Source: DASRJW01 sp964567755 (GTDB lineage: Bacteria > Krumholzibacteriota > Krumholzibacteriia > G020349025). From it: a DNA stretch of 64,000 bases. The stretch covers positions 5,199 to 69,198 of the forward strand of contig CAZMNW010000007.1 in assembly GCA_964567755.1 (NCBI GenBank), in the 5' to 3' direction. Below are positions 36,428 to 45,079 of the stretch, piece after piece. The position numbers were made by a program, and so were the translations under genes. How positions within the stretch are numbered: position 1 is the stretch's first letter; each line of letters begins with the position of its first letter. The notes beneath the pieces were generated by a model, which did no database searches, was not told the DNA's origin, and saw nothing but the letters and a program-made list of their open reading frames with translations.

Positions 36428-36946
36428 CTACGACCGGCTCGCGGGTCGCGGCATCGACACGCCGTACCAGCAATCCGGGGTCCACACATCGGCGCCGAGA
36501 GAGCGCGCGTAGAGAAACAACTGCATGCGGTACGCGACCAGCCAGCGAATCGGCATGTCGAGGAGTGCGCGCCCGAGAGTGAGCTCCTGGCCGCGAGGAT
36601 CTTTCACCTTGCGCGTCACAAGCTCCGCCTCGCTCACGTTTTCGAGCACGCGGACGATTTCCAGTTTCTGACTGTCCATGGCGGCGACAAACGCATCTGC
36701 CTGCATCTGTTCAGCGCACTCGCCAAGCTGCTTCCACGCCGTCCAAGAACCTTCGAGGGCGACGCGACACGCCCCGATGCCGCAGTACGAAAGATAGCGC
36801 AGCAGCTCGAGCGTCGAGCGCTGCGTCGAGGTCGGTCGCCAGGCCAGCGTCGCCGGCCAATCCGCGCGCGGTAGCTGGGCGAACAGATGCTGCGCGACCT
36901 CGCACTCCAGTGTCATCGTTGCGGCCAGATCGTCTTTGCCGACCAT
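36428..36946 (-). CDS. DinB-like helical-bundle protein (tentative)
   Basis: The start at 36946 follows GGGGAG with six-base spacing; the open frame upstream lacks a ribosome-binding site. The 172-residue protein is predicted to be mostly helical, with PTSTQRSTLELLRYLSYCG near residue 40 resembling the first-helix region of DinB/DUF1569-type bundles, but I do not see the three-histidine metal site of true DinB proteins. It has no signal peptide or membrane helix, so it is probably cytoplasmic. It is convergent with zwf, nine bases away. Function unknown. Confidence 0.65.
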   Translation of the reverse strand: MVGKDDLAATMTLECEVAQHLFAQLPRADWPATLAWRPTSTQRSTLELLRYLSYCGIGACRVALEGSWTAWKQLGECAEQMQADAFVAAMDSQKLEIVRVLENVSEAELVTRKVKDPRGQELTLGRALLDMPIRWLVAYRMQLFLYARSLGADVWTPDCWYGVSMPRPASRS

Positions 36947-36999
36947 GTGCACTCCCCTACGTTGCATGCGAATGGATCTCGGCGCCCGCACTCGTTGCC

Positions 37000-39939
37000 T
37001 CAGAATGCGCGCACCATGGCGATGCGAAAATACTCGTCGCGTGCGAACCCGGCGCTGTCGCGTTCCCATGCGAGGGTCTGCCCTTCACCGTAGCTGGGCA
37101 CGAGGAAGGCGCGGCCGCCGAAACGCAGCGGCAGGCGCAGCTCCCAGCCCACGGTGTGACGCGCGAACGTCGCGGCCGTCGTCGCTTCCGGCTCGGCATC
37201 CCAAACGCGGCCCTGATCGTAGAACAACACTGCCGACAATCCCCCGAGCCTTACGCCGAACGCCGACACGGGCAGCGCCGGCGTGAGCGGCAGCCGCCAT
37301 TCGAGCGTGGTGGCAAGCGCTTGCTGCCCGGGCACGTTGTGGGGATAGCCCCGAAGCGCATAGGCATCGGCGATGGCGAGCACGTCATCGACGACGTACG
37401 TCGTCGCGTAGCGCAGTGGCAAAAGCGCTGGATCGGCTCGCAACCCGGTGAAATCCTGCGGTGCCGGCACGCCCCACACGGCCTGGCCTTGCACGCGCGC
37501 GAAGACGCTCGCGCCCAGAAGCCCGAGCCCCCAGGCCTTGCTCGCATCCAACGTCGCACGCCGGAACTCGACATCGCTTCCCAGCGCCTCGGTGGCCCAC
37601 TCGAAGCGCAACAGCATGCCGTGTCCGGTGCGCGGATGGTCGCCACGCTCGTGGTGCGGCCGGAATTTACGGTAGCGGTAGACGCCTTCGAGCTTGCCCT
37701 CCCGGTACGCGCGCAGCGGCTGCGGCAGATTGTCCGCCGTGAGCTCGCCAAAATCGTCCGGCTCGCGCACGCGGACATCGGCGAAGTCGATCACGACTTC
37801 CACGTCGTGGTTGGCATACAGATGTTCGCCGGCGTTGAACGGCAACCGCCAGGCCGCGCTCAGATGATCGCGTGTGTCGGTCAGCAGTTCACCGGCGTAC
37901 AAACGCAGCCCCAGGCGCGACTCGATGCCGCCGGAGAGACTCCAGAACCCACCCAGCCCGAAGGGCATCCGGTTCGTGTCCCAGCGTCCGTATAACCAGC
38001 GCAGTCCGAACGCATCGTCCTTCGTGCCGGCATCGCCAGCCAAGAGCACGGAGTGGCGATGCGCTGTGTCGACCCAGAGTCCGGCGGTCATGAGCCCCCA
38101 CAGATCCAGCGACGGCAGCACGAACCATCCCAACGAACGCGGATGCCGCCACGCACGGTAGGGACGTGGCGGACGCATTTCCGGCGCACGGCTCCAATCG
38201 ATCGGCGGAATGGGATGCGCGGGCTGCTGATCGCGCCAGGCGGTGAAGCGCGCATCGACGATCGGATCGACGACGCGCGCGCGTCGCTCCGGATCGATAC
38301 GCCGCAAGCGCACGCTGTCCGTCGTCGCGAGTGCCACCGCGACGACGAAGCCGCTGTCGGGTTGCACGTCCAAGGCGAACAGTGCCTCGCCGACATCGGT
38401 CAAACATTCCACATCCTCTTCGCCGCCGCGCGCGGGAACGGTGAAGACGTTGGGCACCTCGTCGCGGTTGCGTTCGCTGGTGAAAAAGAGCCGCGTGCCA
38501 TCGCGGCTCCACAAGGGACGCAGGTCGCGCGCCGGACCTCGTGTCACACGGTGCGTGGCGCGCGTGGCGAGCTGCATGACTTCGAGATCCAAGCCCTGGC
38601 CGGGCTCGAAGCGGCTGAAGGCAAGCTGCGTGCCGTCGGGGCTGAAGCGCGGCCCGAGGACCTGCACGTCGTCGGCGTGCTGGGTGAGCGCTTCGACATC
38701 GCTGCCGTCGGGCGCGCAAATATAGAGATTCGTCGTCGATCCGTCCGCGGCGGTGAAGACGATCTGGTTCGCCACCGGTGACCAGTGCGGGTGACTGGCC
38801 CGGCGCCCCGAGGTGATCCACTGAGCCGTCCGCCGGCCGAGATCGGCGACTTTGAGATCCCAGAGCAGGCTGCCGTGCGTGGAACGATGCATCTTGGCGT
38901 AGACGAGAGATCCGCCGTCGGGGCTGAAGGCGAACGCGGTGTCGAGCACGCCGTGATCGACCACGCGCATCGTGTGCGCGCTGTCGGTGGTGACGACGAT
39001 CAGCTGCGCCGGGCCCTCGGCGGGCCGCACGAGCCCCGCCATCTGCTTGCCATCGGGCGCATACGCCAGAGTCTGCAGGCGCGGCAGCAGTGACTCGAGG
39101 TGCGTGCCGGCGTCGGCGATTGGCTCTTTCTGACCGTAGAGAGCGTAGGTGTACGCGCTCACCGCGCGGCGCCAATCCTCGTCGAAGTCGCGCAGGCTGA
39201 CGCCGGTCGCGCGGCGGAAACCGCCGGCGAAGTCGGCCAGGCCCAGCGTGCCGCGTTGCTGCACCGCGCGCACCAGGACGCTGTCGCCGTATCGCGACGC
39301 CAAGTAGCGCACTTTGCTGAAACCACTGTCGTGAGCATCGAGATCGCGCTCGCGGTCGCGCAATACATGGCTTCGCAGCTGCAGGTCGCTGCGATAAGCC
39401 CCCCACTGCTCGGTGCAGTGCTCGGCCAAGCCTTCGATGAACCATGCCGGAGTGCGCAGCAATGCCCACATGCCGGTCCAATCGCGCGCGGCTTCCATCC
39501 ATACGACGTGCTGGAATTCGTGCGCGATCACCAATCGCAACCATTTCTCTTCGCTGCCGAATCGCGCCGCATAGTCGTTCACGTTCACCCAAACGAACAT
39601 GCGGCCCGGCAACGCGAACCCGTTCACGGTCTCGTCCTCGGCGCTCAAGACGATGCTCGTGCGTTCTCGCATGTCGATCTCGAGCCCGCGCGTGATCGGA
39701 GCGTACACTTGCTCGGCGACCACGGCGGCGCGGGCGGCCACGTCCTCGAGACCTCGGGAATAAATGACGAGGAAGTGCTCGGTCTCGATCTGCATCCAAC
39801 GCAGCTCGGGATGGCTGCGACCATTGCCCATGCCGAGCATCTGCCCGGACGCGGGCCCGTGCAGGAACCCGGCGACCAGACCGATTGCGATCACGTCCGG
39901 GACTCGCAAAGGATGGGGGCGAAACACGTTCGTTCTCAT
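37000..39939 (-). CDS. Secreted peptidase-MA/beta-propeller/outer-membrane barrel protein
   Basis: The 979-residue protein has an N-terminal export region, then a gluzincin-like domain: H140-E141-x2-H144 (AHEFQH) and E169 in WFIEGLAEH give a complete HExxH...E zinc site of the peptidase MA type. From about 290 to 650 come TolB/PD40 propeller repeats (LAYAPDGKQMA, FSPDGGSLVYAK, PHWSPVANQIVF). The last 300 residues alternate polar and hydrophobic in short strands and end in a terminal Phe (FRIAMVRAF), typical of an outer-membrane beta-barrel of surface-antigen type. Its ATG overlaps the stop of the upstream TPR/Ig gene (ATGA at 39936-39939), so the two are translationally coupled. The role may be cell-surface proteolysis or envelope assembly. 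Confidence 0.85.
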   Translation of the reverse strand: MRTNVFRPHPLRVPDVIAIGLVAGFLHGPASGQMLGMGNGRSHPELRWMQIETEHFLVIYSRGLEDVAARAAVVAEQVYAPITRGLEIDMRERTSIVLSAEDETVNGFALPGRMFVWVNVNDYAARFGSEEKWLRLVIAHEFQHVVWMEAARDWTGMWALLRTPAWFIEGLAEHCTEQWGAYRSDLQLRSHVLRDRERDLDAHDSGFSKVRYLASRYGDSVLVRAVQQRGTLGLADFAGGFRRATGVSLRDFDEDWRRAVSAYTYALYGQKEPIADAGTHLESLLPRLQTLAYAPDGKQMAGLVRPAEGPAQLIVVTTDSAHTMRVVDHGVLDTAFAFSPDGGSLVYAKMHRSTHGSLLWDLKVADLGRRTAQWITSGRRASHPHWSPVANQIVFTAADGSTTNLYICAPDGSDVEALTQHADDVQVLGPRFSPDGTQLAFSRFEPGQGLDLEVMQLATRATHRVTRGPARDLRPLWSRDGTRLFFTSERNRDEVPNVFTVPARGGEEDVECLTDVGEALFALDVQPDSGFVVAVALATTDSVRLRRIDPERRARVVDPIVDARFTAWRDQQPAHPIPPIDWSRAPEMRPPRPYRAWRHPRSLGWFVLPSLDLWGLMTAGLWVDTAHRHSVLLAGDAGTKDDAFGLRWLYGRWDTNRMPFGLGGFWSLSGGIESRLGLRLYAGELLTDTRDHLSAAWRLPFNAGEHLYANHDVEVVIDFADVRVREPDDFGELTADNLPQPLRAYREGKLEGVYRYRKFRPHHERGDHPRTGHGMLLRFEWATEALGSDVEFRRATLDASKAWGLGLLGASVFARVQGQAVWGVPAPQDFTGLRADPALLPLRYATTYVVDDVLAIADAYALRGYPHNVPGQQALATTLEWRLPLTPALPVSAFGVRLGGLSAVLFYDQGRVWDAEPEATTAATFARHTVGWELRLPLRFGGRAFLVPSYGEGQTLAWERDSAGFARDEYFRIAMVRAF

Positions 39940-41693
39940 GCGCGGGTCCGCACCTTCGCCTGGCGCAGAACGAGCCACACGGCGAGAGAAAGCAATGCCG
40001 CGCCACCGATTCCGAGATAGAACGCGCCAGTGCGGTAGAGCGGCGGCAAGCGCAGCACATGCACGCGTTCGCGCGTGCGGTGCATGCGGGCATCGCGATC
40101 GTAGGCCGTGAGCCACACCTCGTTCTCCCCGGGTTGCAACGGCACCACGACCGCGAACGCCAGCTTCCGGGTCGAATCGGCTTCCGCAGGCTCGGGGCGA
40201 ACCGTGAGCGGCTGGCCCGACGCATCGCGCAGCAGCGCGCCGTTCACCTCGAGCTCGATACGCTCGATCCCGACATCGTCTCCGACTTGCCCCGAGAGCT
40301 CGATGCGATCCGCGCGCACCGCCACGCGTGCCGCTTTGGGGTCACGCATCGCGAACACGGGAGCCGCCGTGTGCACGACGACGTGTTCGACGACGCTCGG
40401 AATCGTGTTCGCCCGCGTGGCTTCTTTCTCGCCCCGGCCAGCCAATTCCTCCGCGGTCTTCTGCGCCCAAGCTGCAGCGCTCGCCAGTCTCGGATCGAGC
40501 GCGGCCGCGGCGCGAAACCGAGCCAGCGCTGCCTGCTTGGCGCCTGCCACGTAGAGATCCAGTCCTTCGCGAAAACGATTCTCCGCCTCGCCGACAACCG
40601 GCACGAATTGAGGGCTCGGGTGCGCGCGGAACCACGATTCCAGGAACAACAGCCGGCCATCCCCAGGCGCGAGATGCTGTAACTCGCGCAACTTCACTGC
40701 CGCCTCCGCATGCTCCTGGCGCGCCACCAACGCCACGAACGCCGCAATGCGCGCCTCGAAATCCGCATCGACGACACTTCCGCCCCCAGGCGGCGGGATG
40801 TTCTGCGACGCACTGGGGCGTGGAGCCGCCGCTGGCTCGGGCGTGGCCACCGCGTCCGGGCCACCCTCCCAAGTGACGCGAGTGTCGGGGATCACCGCTT
40901 CGAGGACGAGGAACAACCGGCATGACGCGGTATCGAAACCATGGCTCTGCCAACCCGACGCAGTCGCCGTCATGTGCGGCGCGGCGAAAGCGCCGAGCGT
41001 CGCCTCCCGAGCGCGCACCTGCACGCCCACGTCGCGACGCAGCACGATGGCGAGGGACTTCGCCTCCCCGCGCAGCACCAGGCGCGTTTCACCGGGAAAA
41101 GGAGCCCCGCCCAAATCGAGTCTCGTGCGTGATCCGGACACCTGCAACACCGCACGTTCCGGACGCGCGTTCAAGAGCTTGTCGATTTCCAGCGCGCCGT
41201 CGACCACATGCACACCCATGAGCTCGAGCCGCTGCGCACTGGGGCGCGGAAAGGTGAACCGGAGCTGCGTCGCTCGCGCGTAGACACTCAGGCCTACAAG
41301 CGGTACCCCGCCCAGATCGTAGGTGCCTCGCCCACCTTGGCTCTGCACCACCATGGCCGTTGGGGTTTCGGTGCCCAGCTCCATTTCCCACTGCTCGGAC
41401 TCCGATCGCGCGGCCTCGACGAGAGAGCGGTCCCAAATGCGCAGCGTCGCCAAGCCGCCCGCCTGCAGGAAATCTACTTTCTGTGCCTGGGTCCAGCCCT
41501 TGTAGAGATACGGCGGATCGGGCCCGAGCTGCGCCCTCAGGCTCACGTCATCGCGAATGCTGTGGAGATCGACGAGAAGGAAATCGGTGCGCGTCTGGGC
41601 GACGAGATGCTGGGCTTCGGCGCCGCGCGTGCCGAAACCGATCGCACCCGAGAGCAGACTTGCGAGGATCCGACACAGCGGTTGGCCCGTCAT
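39936..41693 (-). CDS. Exported, membrane-anchored protein with TPR-like and Ig-like regions
   Basis: The start at 41693 (GGGAGA upstream) gives 585 residues with a signal-like N-terminus. The first 300 residues look beta-rich, with no known motif. After a Pro-rich linker (about 305-330) come helical TPR-like repeats (FRAAAALDPRLASAAAWAQK, about 335-435), then an Ig-like domain (about 450-545; VAVRADRIELSGQVGDDVGI, LQPGENEVWLTAYD), and a C-terminal transmembrane helix (FYLGIGGAALLSLAVWLVL) with a basic tail. It is probably held in the inner membrane with its bulk in the periplasm. It is coupled to the following peptidase/barrel gene and is likely its partner, though this is inference. Confidence 0.75.
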   Translation of the reverse strand: MTGQPLCRILASLLSGAIGFGTRGAEAQHLVAQTRTDFLLVDLHSIRDDVSLRAQLGPDPPYLYKGWTQAQKVDFLQAGGLATLRIWDRSLVEAARSESEQWEMELGTETPTAMVVQSQGGRGTYDLGGVPLVGLSVYARATQLRFTFPRPSAQRLELMGVHVVDGALEIDKLLNARPERAVLQVSGSRTRLDLGGAPFPGETRLVLRGEAKSLAIVLRRDVGVQVRAREATLGAFAAPHMTATASGWQSHGFDTASCRLFLVLEAVIPDTRVTWEGGPDAVATPEPAAAPRPSASQNIPPPGGGSVVDADFEARIAAFVALVARQEHAEAAVKLRELQHLAPGDGRLLFLESWFRAHPSPQFVPVVGEAENRFREGLDLYVAGAKQAALARFRAAAALDPRLASAAAWAQKTAEELAGRGEKEATRANTIPSVVEHVVVHTAAPVFAMRDPKAARVAVRADRIELSGQVGDDVGIERIELEVNGALLRDASGQPLTVRPEPAEADSTRKLAFAVVVPLQPGENEVWLTAYDRDARMHRTRERVHVLRLPPLYRTGAFYLGIGGAALLSLAVWLVLRQAKVRTRA

Positions 41694-41852
41694 CTCGAGA
41701 TCTCCCGCCCGCTCCTGTCGCCGCGACGCGCAGTATATCGGATCATCCCGCGACCTGCACGCTTCCGGTTTCCCTGGTTTCACAGCCGGCGACCTTGCTA
41801 GACTGCGCAGCCCGATCGCGGCCGGCCTCACCCTCGGCCCTCGACGACTGGA

Positions 41853-42851
41853 GTGAATCGAAACGTGTCGCGCCGAGCTCTAGGATCTGCAACCAGTCGA
41901 CGACACTTCCTCGAGCTCTGGGCGCTGGGCTTGCCGACATTTACATTGGCGCATCGCGCCGCGGCGCAATCGCCACCGCCCCAGGACCCGCCGCGCCGCC
42001 CGCTCGTCGTTTCGACCTGGACGCATGGTCTCGCCGCCAATGAAGCGGCGTGGGCGATCTTGGCACACCAGGGTCGCGCCCTCGACGCCGTCGAAGCCGG
42101 CGTGCGCGTCTCCGAAGCCGACCCCAACGTCGACTCCGTCGGCCTCGGCGGCCTCCCCGATCGCGACGGCCACGTGACGCTGGATGCATGCATCATGAAC
42201 GAACGTGGCGAATGCGGTTCCGTCGCCTGCATCGAGCACATCAAGCACCCGACCTCGGTCGCGCGCCTGGTGATGGAACGCACCCCGCACGTCATGCTCG
42301 TCGGCGAGGGAGCGTTGCGCTTCGCGCGCGAACAAGGCTTTGCGCCGGAAGATCTGCTGACTCCGCGGGCCAAGGCAGCATGGGAACAGTGGCGGAAGCA
42401 GCGTGGCAAACTATCCCCGCGTTCGCATGACACCATCGGCATGGTGGCCGTGGATGCAGAGGGAAGGCTCGGCGGCGCGTGCACGACCAGCGGCCTGGCC
42501 TTCAAGATGCACGGCCGCGTCGGTGACTCCCCACTCATCGGCGCCGGTCTCTACGTCGACAACGAAGTCGGCGCCGCGTGCGCCACCGGTCTCGGCGAGG
42601 CGGTGATCCGCATGTTGGGCAGCTTTCTCATCGTCGAGCTCATGCGGCGCGGGCTGTCTCCGGCCGAAGCCTGTCGCGAAGCGGTCGCGCGCATCGTCAC
42701 CCGCACTCCCGACGATGGCAGTCTGCAAGTCGGCTTCCTCGCCATCGACAAGCGCGGCGAGATCGGCGCCTGCAGCGTTCGTCCCGGGTTCCAGTATGCG
42801 GTGCACGACGCCGCAGGCAATACGTTGCACGATGCCAGCAGCTGGCATTAG
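41853..42851 (+). CDS. Exported glycosylasparaginase / isoaspartyl peptidase (Ntn hydrolase)
   Basis: The 332-residue precursor matches the N4-(beta-N-acetylglucosaminyl)-L-asparaginase group: an early VVSTWTHGL, AVEAGVRVSEADPNVDSVG, and the self-cleavage site with the nucleophile Thr194 in SHDTIGMVAVD. The precursor would be cut before Thr194 to give two chains. The N-terminus has twin arginines and a hydrophobic stretch (SRRHFLELWALGLPTFTLAH), suggesting Tat export. GTG 41853 is used; a GTG 12 bases later is possible. It would remove amide-linked groups from asparagine derivatives or isoaspartyl peptides. The TerC gene begins 15 bases downstream. Confidence 0.9.
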   Translation: MNRNVSRRALGSATSRRHFLELWALGLPTFTLAHRAAAQSPPPQDPPRRPLVVSTWTHGLAANEAAWAILAHQGRALDAVEAGVRVSEADPNVDSVGLGGLPDRDGHVTLDACIMNERGECGSVACIEHIKHPTSVARLVMERTPHVMLVGEGALRFAREQGFAPEDLLTPRAKAAWEQWRKQRGKLSPRSHDTIGMVAVDAEGRLGGACTTSGLAFKMHGRVGDSPLIGAGLYVDNEVGAACATGLGEAVIRMLGSFLIVELMRRGLSPAEACREAVARIVTRTPDDGSLQVGFLAIDKRGEIGACSVRPGFQYAVHDAAGNTLHDASSWH

Positions 42852-42865
42852 CGGCTTGGAGAGCG

Positions 42866-43834
42866 ATGGATTGGTTCCTGATCGGATTCCTGATCTTCGT
42901 GCTCTCGGTGCTGGCGCTCGACCTCGGCGTCTTCCACCGTCACGCACGTGTCGTCCCCGTGCGCGAGGCCCTGGCGTGGACCTCGGTCTGGATCGGCTTG
43001 GCGCTGCTCTTCAACGTGCTCGTCTACTTCATGTACGAGCACCACTGGCTCGGCATGGGGTTGCAACCGGGACAGGAACCGACGGGCCAGCGCGCGGCAC
43101 TGCAGTTTCTCACCGGCTACATCGTCGAAGAGTCACTCAGCCTGGACAACGTGTTCGTGATCGCTCTCATCTTCGATCATTTCAAGATCCCCACCCTGTA
43201 TCAGCACCGCGTGCTCTTCTGGGGCATCATCGGCGCCATCCTCATGCGCGGCGCCATGATCGCCGCCGGCATCGCGCTCATCCGGCGCTTCGAGTGGATC
43301 ATCTACATCTTCGGCGTGTTCCTCGTGCTCACGGCGATCAAGATGATCTTCACCCGACAGGAGACTTTCGAACCGGAGAAAAACCTGCTCTTCCGCCTCG
43401 CCCGGCGCATCTTTCCCGTGTCGTCGCGAATCGATGGCGAGAAATTCTTCAGCCGCATTGACGGCAAGCGCGCGATCACGCCGTTGTTCCTGGTGCTGGT
43501 CCTCGTCGAAAGCAGCGATGTCCTGTTCGCGGTCGATTCCATCCCCGCCATCTTCGCCATCACCCAGGATCCATTCATCGTCTTCACGTCCAATATCTTC
43601 GCCATTTTGGGCTTGCGTTCGATGTATTTCCTCATGGTCGGGGCCATGGAAAAATTCCGCTATCTCAAGACGAGCCTCGCATTCGTTCTCGTCTTCATCG
43701 GCCTGAAAATGCTGCTCTCACACCATCACCCCATTCCCATCCTGGTTTCCCTGCCGGTGATTCTGGGGATCCTGCTGCTGGGAGTCGTGGTGTCGCTGTT
43801 CGCCGCGCGACGCGAAACTGCCCGCACGCGCTGA
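42866..43834 (+). CDS. terC: TerC-family integral membrane protein
   Basis: The 322-residue protein starts at ATG 42866 with GGAGAG upstream and has eight or nine hydrophobic segments. Family hallmarks are FLTGYIVEESLSLDNVFVIA near residue 85 and LVLVESSDVLFAVDSIPAIF near 215, each with acidic residues inside a membrane helix, as expected for metal-ion handling. Members are linked to Mn2+ export or to tellurite resistance and metalation of secreted proteins. Since the surrounding genes encode many exported proteins, a manganese-export role is plausible but unproven. Confidence 0.93.
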   Translation: MDWFLIGFLIFVLSVLALDLGVFHRHARVVPVREALAWTSVWIGLALLFNVLVYFMYEHHWLGMGLQPGQEPTGQRAALQFLTGYIVEESLSLDNVFVIALIFDHFKIPTLYQHRVLFWGIIGAILMRGAMIAAGIALIRRFEWIIYIFGVFLVLTAIKMIFTRQETFEPEKNLLFRLARRIFPVSSRIDGEKFFSRIDGKRAITPLFLVLVLVESSDVLFAVDSIPAIFAITQDPFIVFTSNIFAILGLRSMYFLMVGAMEKFRYLKTSLAFVLVFIGLKMLLSHHHPIPILVSLPVILGILLLGVVVSLFAARRETARTR

Positions 43835-43948
43835 GGGCCGGATCTCCCTCCACTCGCCTCGCGCGCGTCTGGACGCCTGCACCACGTGGGCGTATGCTCT
43901 ACTCAGCCCCGCCAATCGAGCCGGCTACCAAGTCCCGGGAGGGCTGTG

Positions 43949-44818
43949 ATGCGACACCGAACCCGTTTTTCGCCAACCGCCGCACTCGTCGGCCTGGCAC
44001 TCGTGGCGCCGAGCTTCGCCTCGGATCACGACGACACCAACGAACTCAAGGCGCGGATGCGCCACGACGCACGTCTCACCGATCTGCACGTCTTCACCCG
44101 AGGCGACCAGCTGGTGCTGTCGCTGTGCAGTAATCCGACCATCCCGATCGGCGCGACGCAGTACTCCTTTCCCGCCGATCTCACGTTGCGCTTCGCCATC
44201 GACAACGACAGCGCCGTACACTTCGACGACGCCAGTGATCTCGCCCAGTATGGCGGCACGATCGTCACCCCGGAACACATCGAAGAAGATTTCGTCTTCG
44301 AGATCACCTTCGACAAGCAGAGCGGCGGTCGCCTGCGCACCCAAGGCCTGCGCGGCAACATCGACAAGCAGGTGCATTTCTTCTCCGGGTTGCGCGATGA
44401 CCCGTTCATCCGCGGACCGCGCATTGGACGCAACGTCGCCGCGGTCGTCGTCGAGCTGCCGCTCGCGGCAGTGCTCGGCACCCAATCGACACTCCTGGTG
44501 TGGGCAACGTCGAAAGTCCCCGAGATCTACGGCCCGGTGGCGGACCTGGCCGGGCGGTCGCTGCGCAGCCAGATGCCCGAGAATCTGGCGCTCAACACGC
44601 TCAGCCCACGCGATCACATGCAGGAGGCGGGCGTGCCACCCGATGTCGTGATTTTCGACACCTCGCGTCCCTGTGTGTTTCCGAATGGACGCGATTTGAA
44701 CGACGACGTCGTCACCATGGTGAACGATGACCGCATTCTCGCCAACGACGCTCCGTTCCCGAGCGGCAACGACGTGCCGTTCCTGGACACGTTCCCGTAT
44801 CTGGCGCCACCGCAGTAG
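43949..44818 (+). CDS. Exported DUF4331-type protein
   Basis: The ATG at 43949 (GGGAGGG upstream) gives a 289-residue precursor with a signal peptide (MRHRTRFSPTAALVGLALVA, cleavage near SFA-SDHDD). The mature start SDHDDT..., the DLHVFTRGDQLVLSL strand, the middle FDKQSGGRLRTQGLRG, VHFFSGLRDDPFI and the C-terminal pattern GRDLNDDVVTMV are all features of the DUF4331 family of secreted beta-rich proteins. Function is unknown; relatives often occur near exported regulators or cytochromes. It is the last gene before the electron-transfer cluster, separated by a 260-base region. Confidence 0.85.
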   Translation: MRHRTRFSPTAALVGLALVAPSFASDHDDTNELKARMRHDARLTDLHVFTRGDQLVLSLCSNPTIPIGATQYSFPADLTLRFAIDNDSAVHFDDASDLAQYGGTIVTPEHIEEDFVFEITFDKQSGGRLRTQGLRGNIDKQVHFFSGLRDDPFIRGPRIGRNVAAVVVELPLAAVLGTQSTLLVWATSKVPEIYGPVADLAGRSLRSQMPENLALNTLSPRDHMQEAGVPPDVVIFDTSRPCVFPNGRDLNDDVVTMVNDDRILANDAPFPSGNDVPFLDTFPYLAPPQ

Positions 44819-45079
44819 GGACATCGACGACGAGTGACGAACCGTCGCGCACTGGACTTGCGCCATGAGCGGGTCCTATGATTCCCCGGCTTGCCGGATC
44901 GGAGCCCAATCCGCCACGCATGGGTGAGAAAGCGTTGCGGCGCCGGATCCGCCACGATTCATCATACTTCTCGAGTTGTTGAGTTTTTGTACACAATTTG
45001 GGATCCTCCGCGGGCTCCGAGTGGCCGAAACCTTGCTCGTCCAGAGGCATCCACTCGGGCCCCCTGCGAGAGAGGCATC
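44819..45079 (+). promoter_or_regulatory. Leader region of the electron-transfer gene cluster
   Basis: The 261 bases ahead of the cluster hold no gene. A short AT-rich island at about 44958-45000 stands out in the GC-rich surroundings and includes TTGT-AC-ACAA (44987-44996), an inverted repeat with 4-base arms. It is the most likely place for a promoter and operator, but the boxes cannot be assigned with confidence. Confidence 0.35.
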
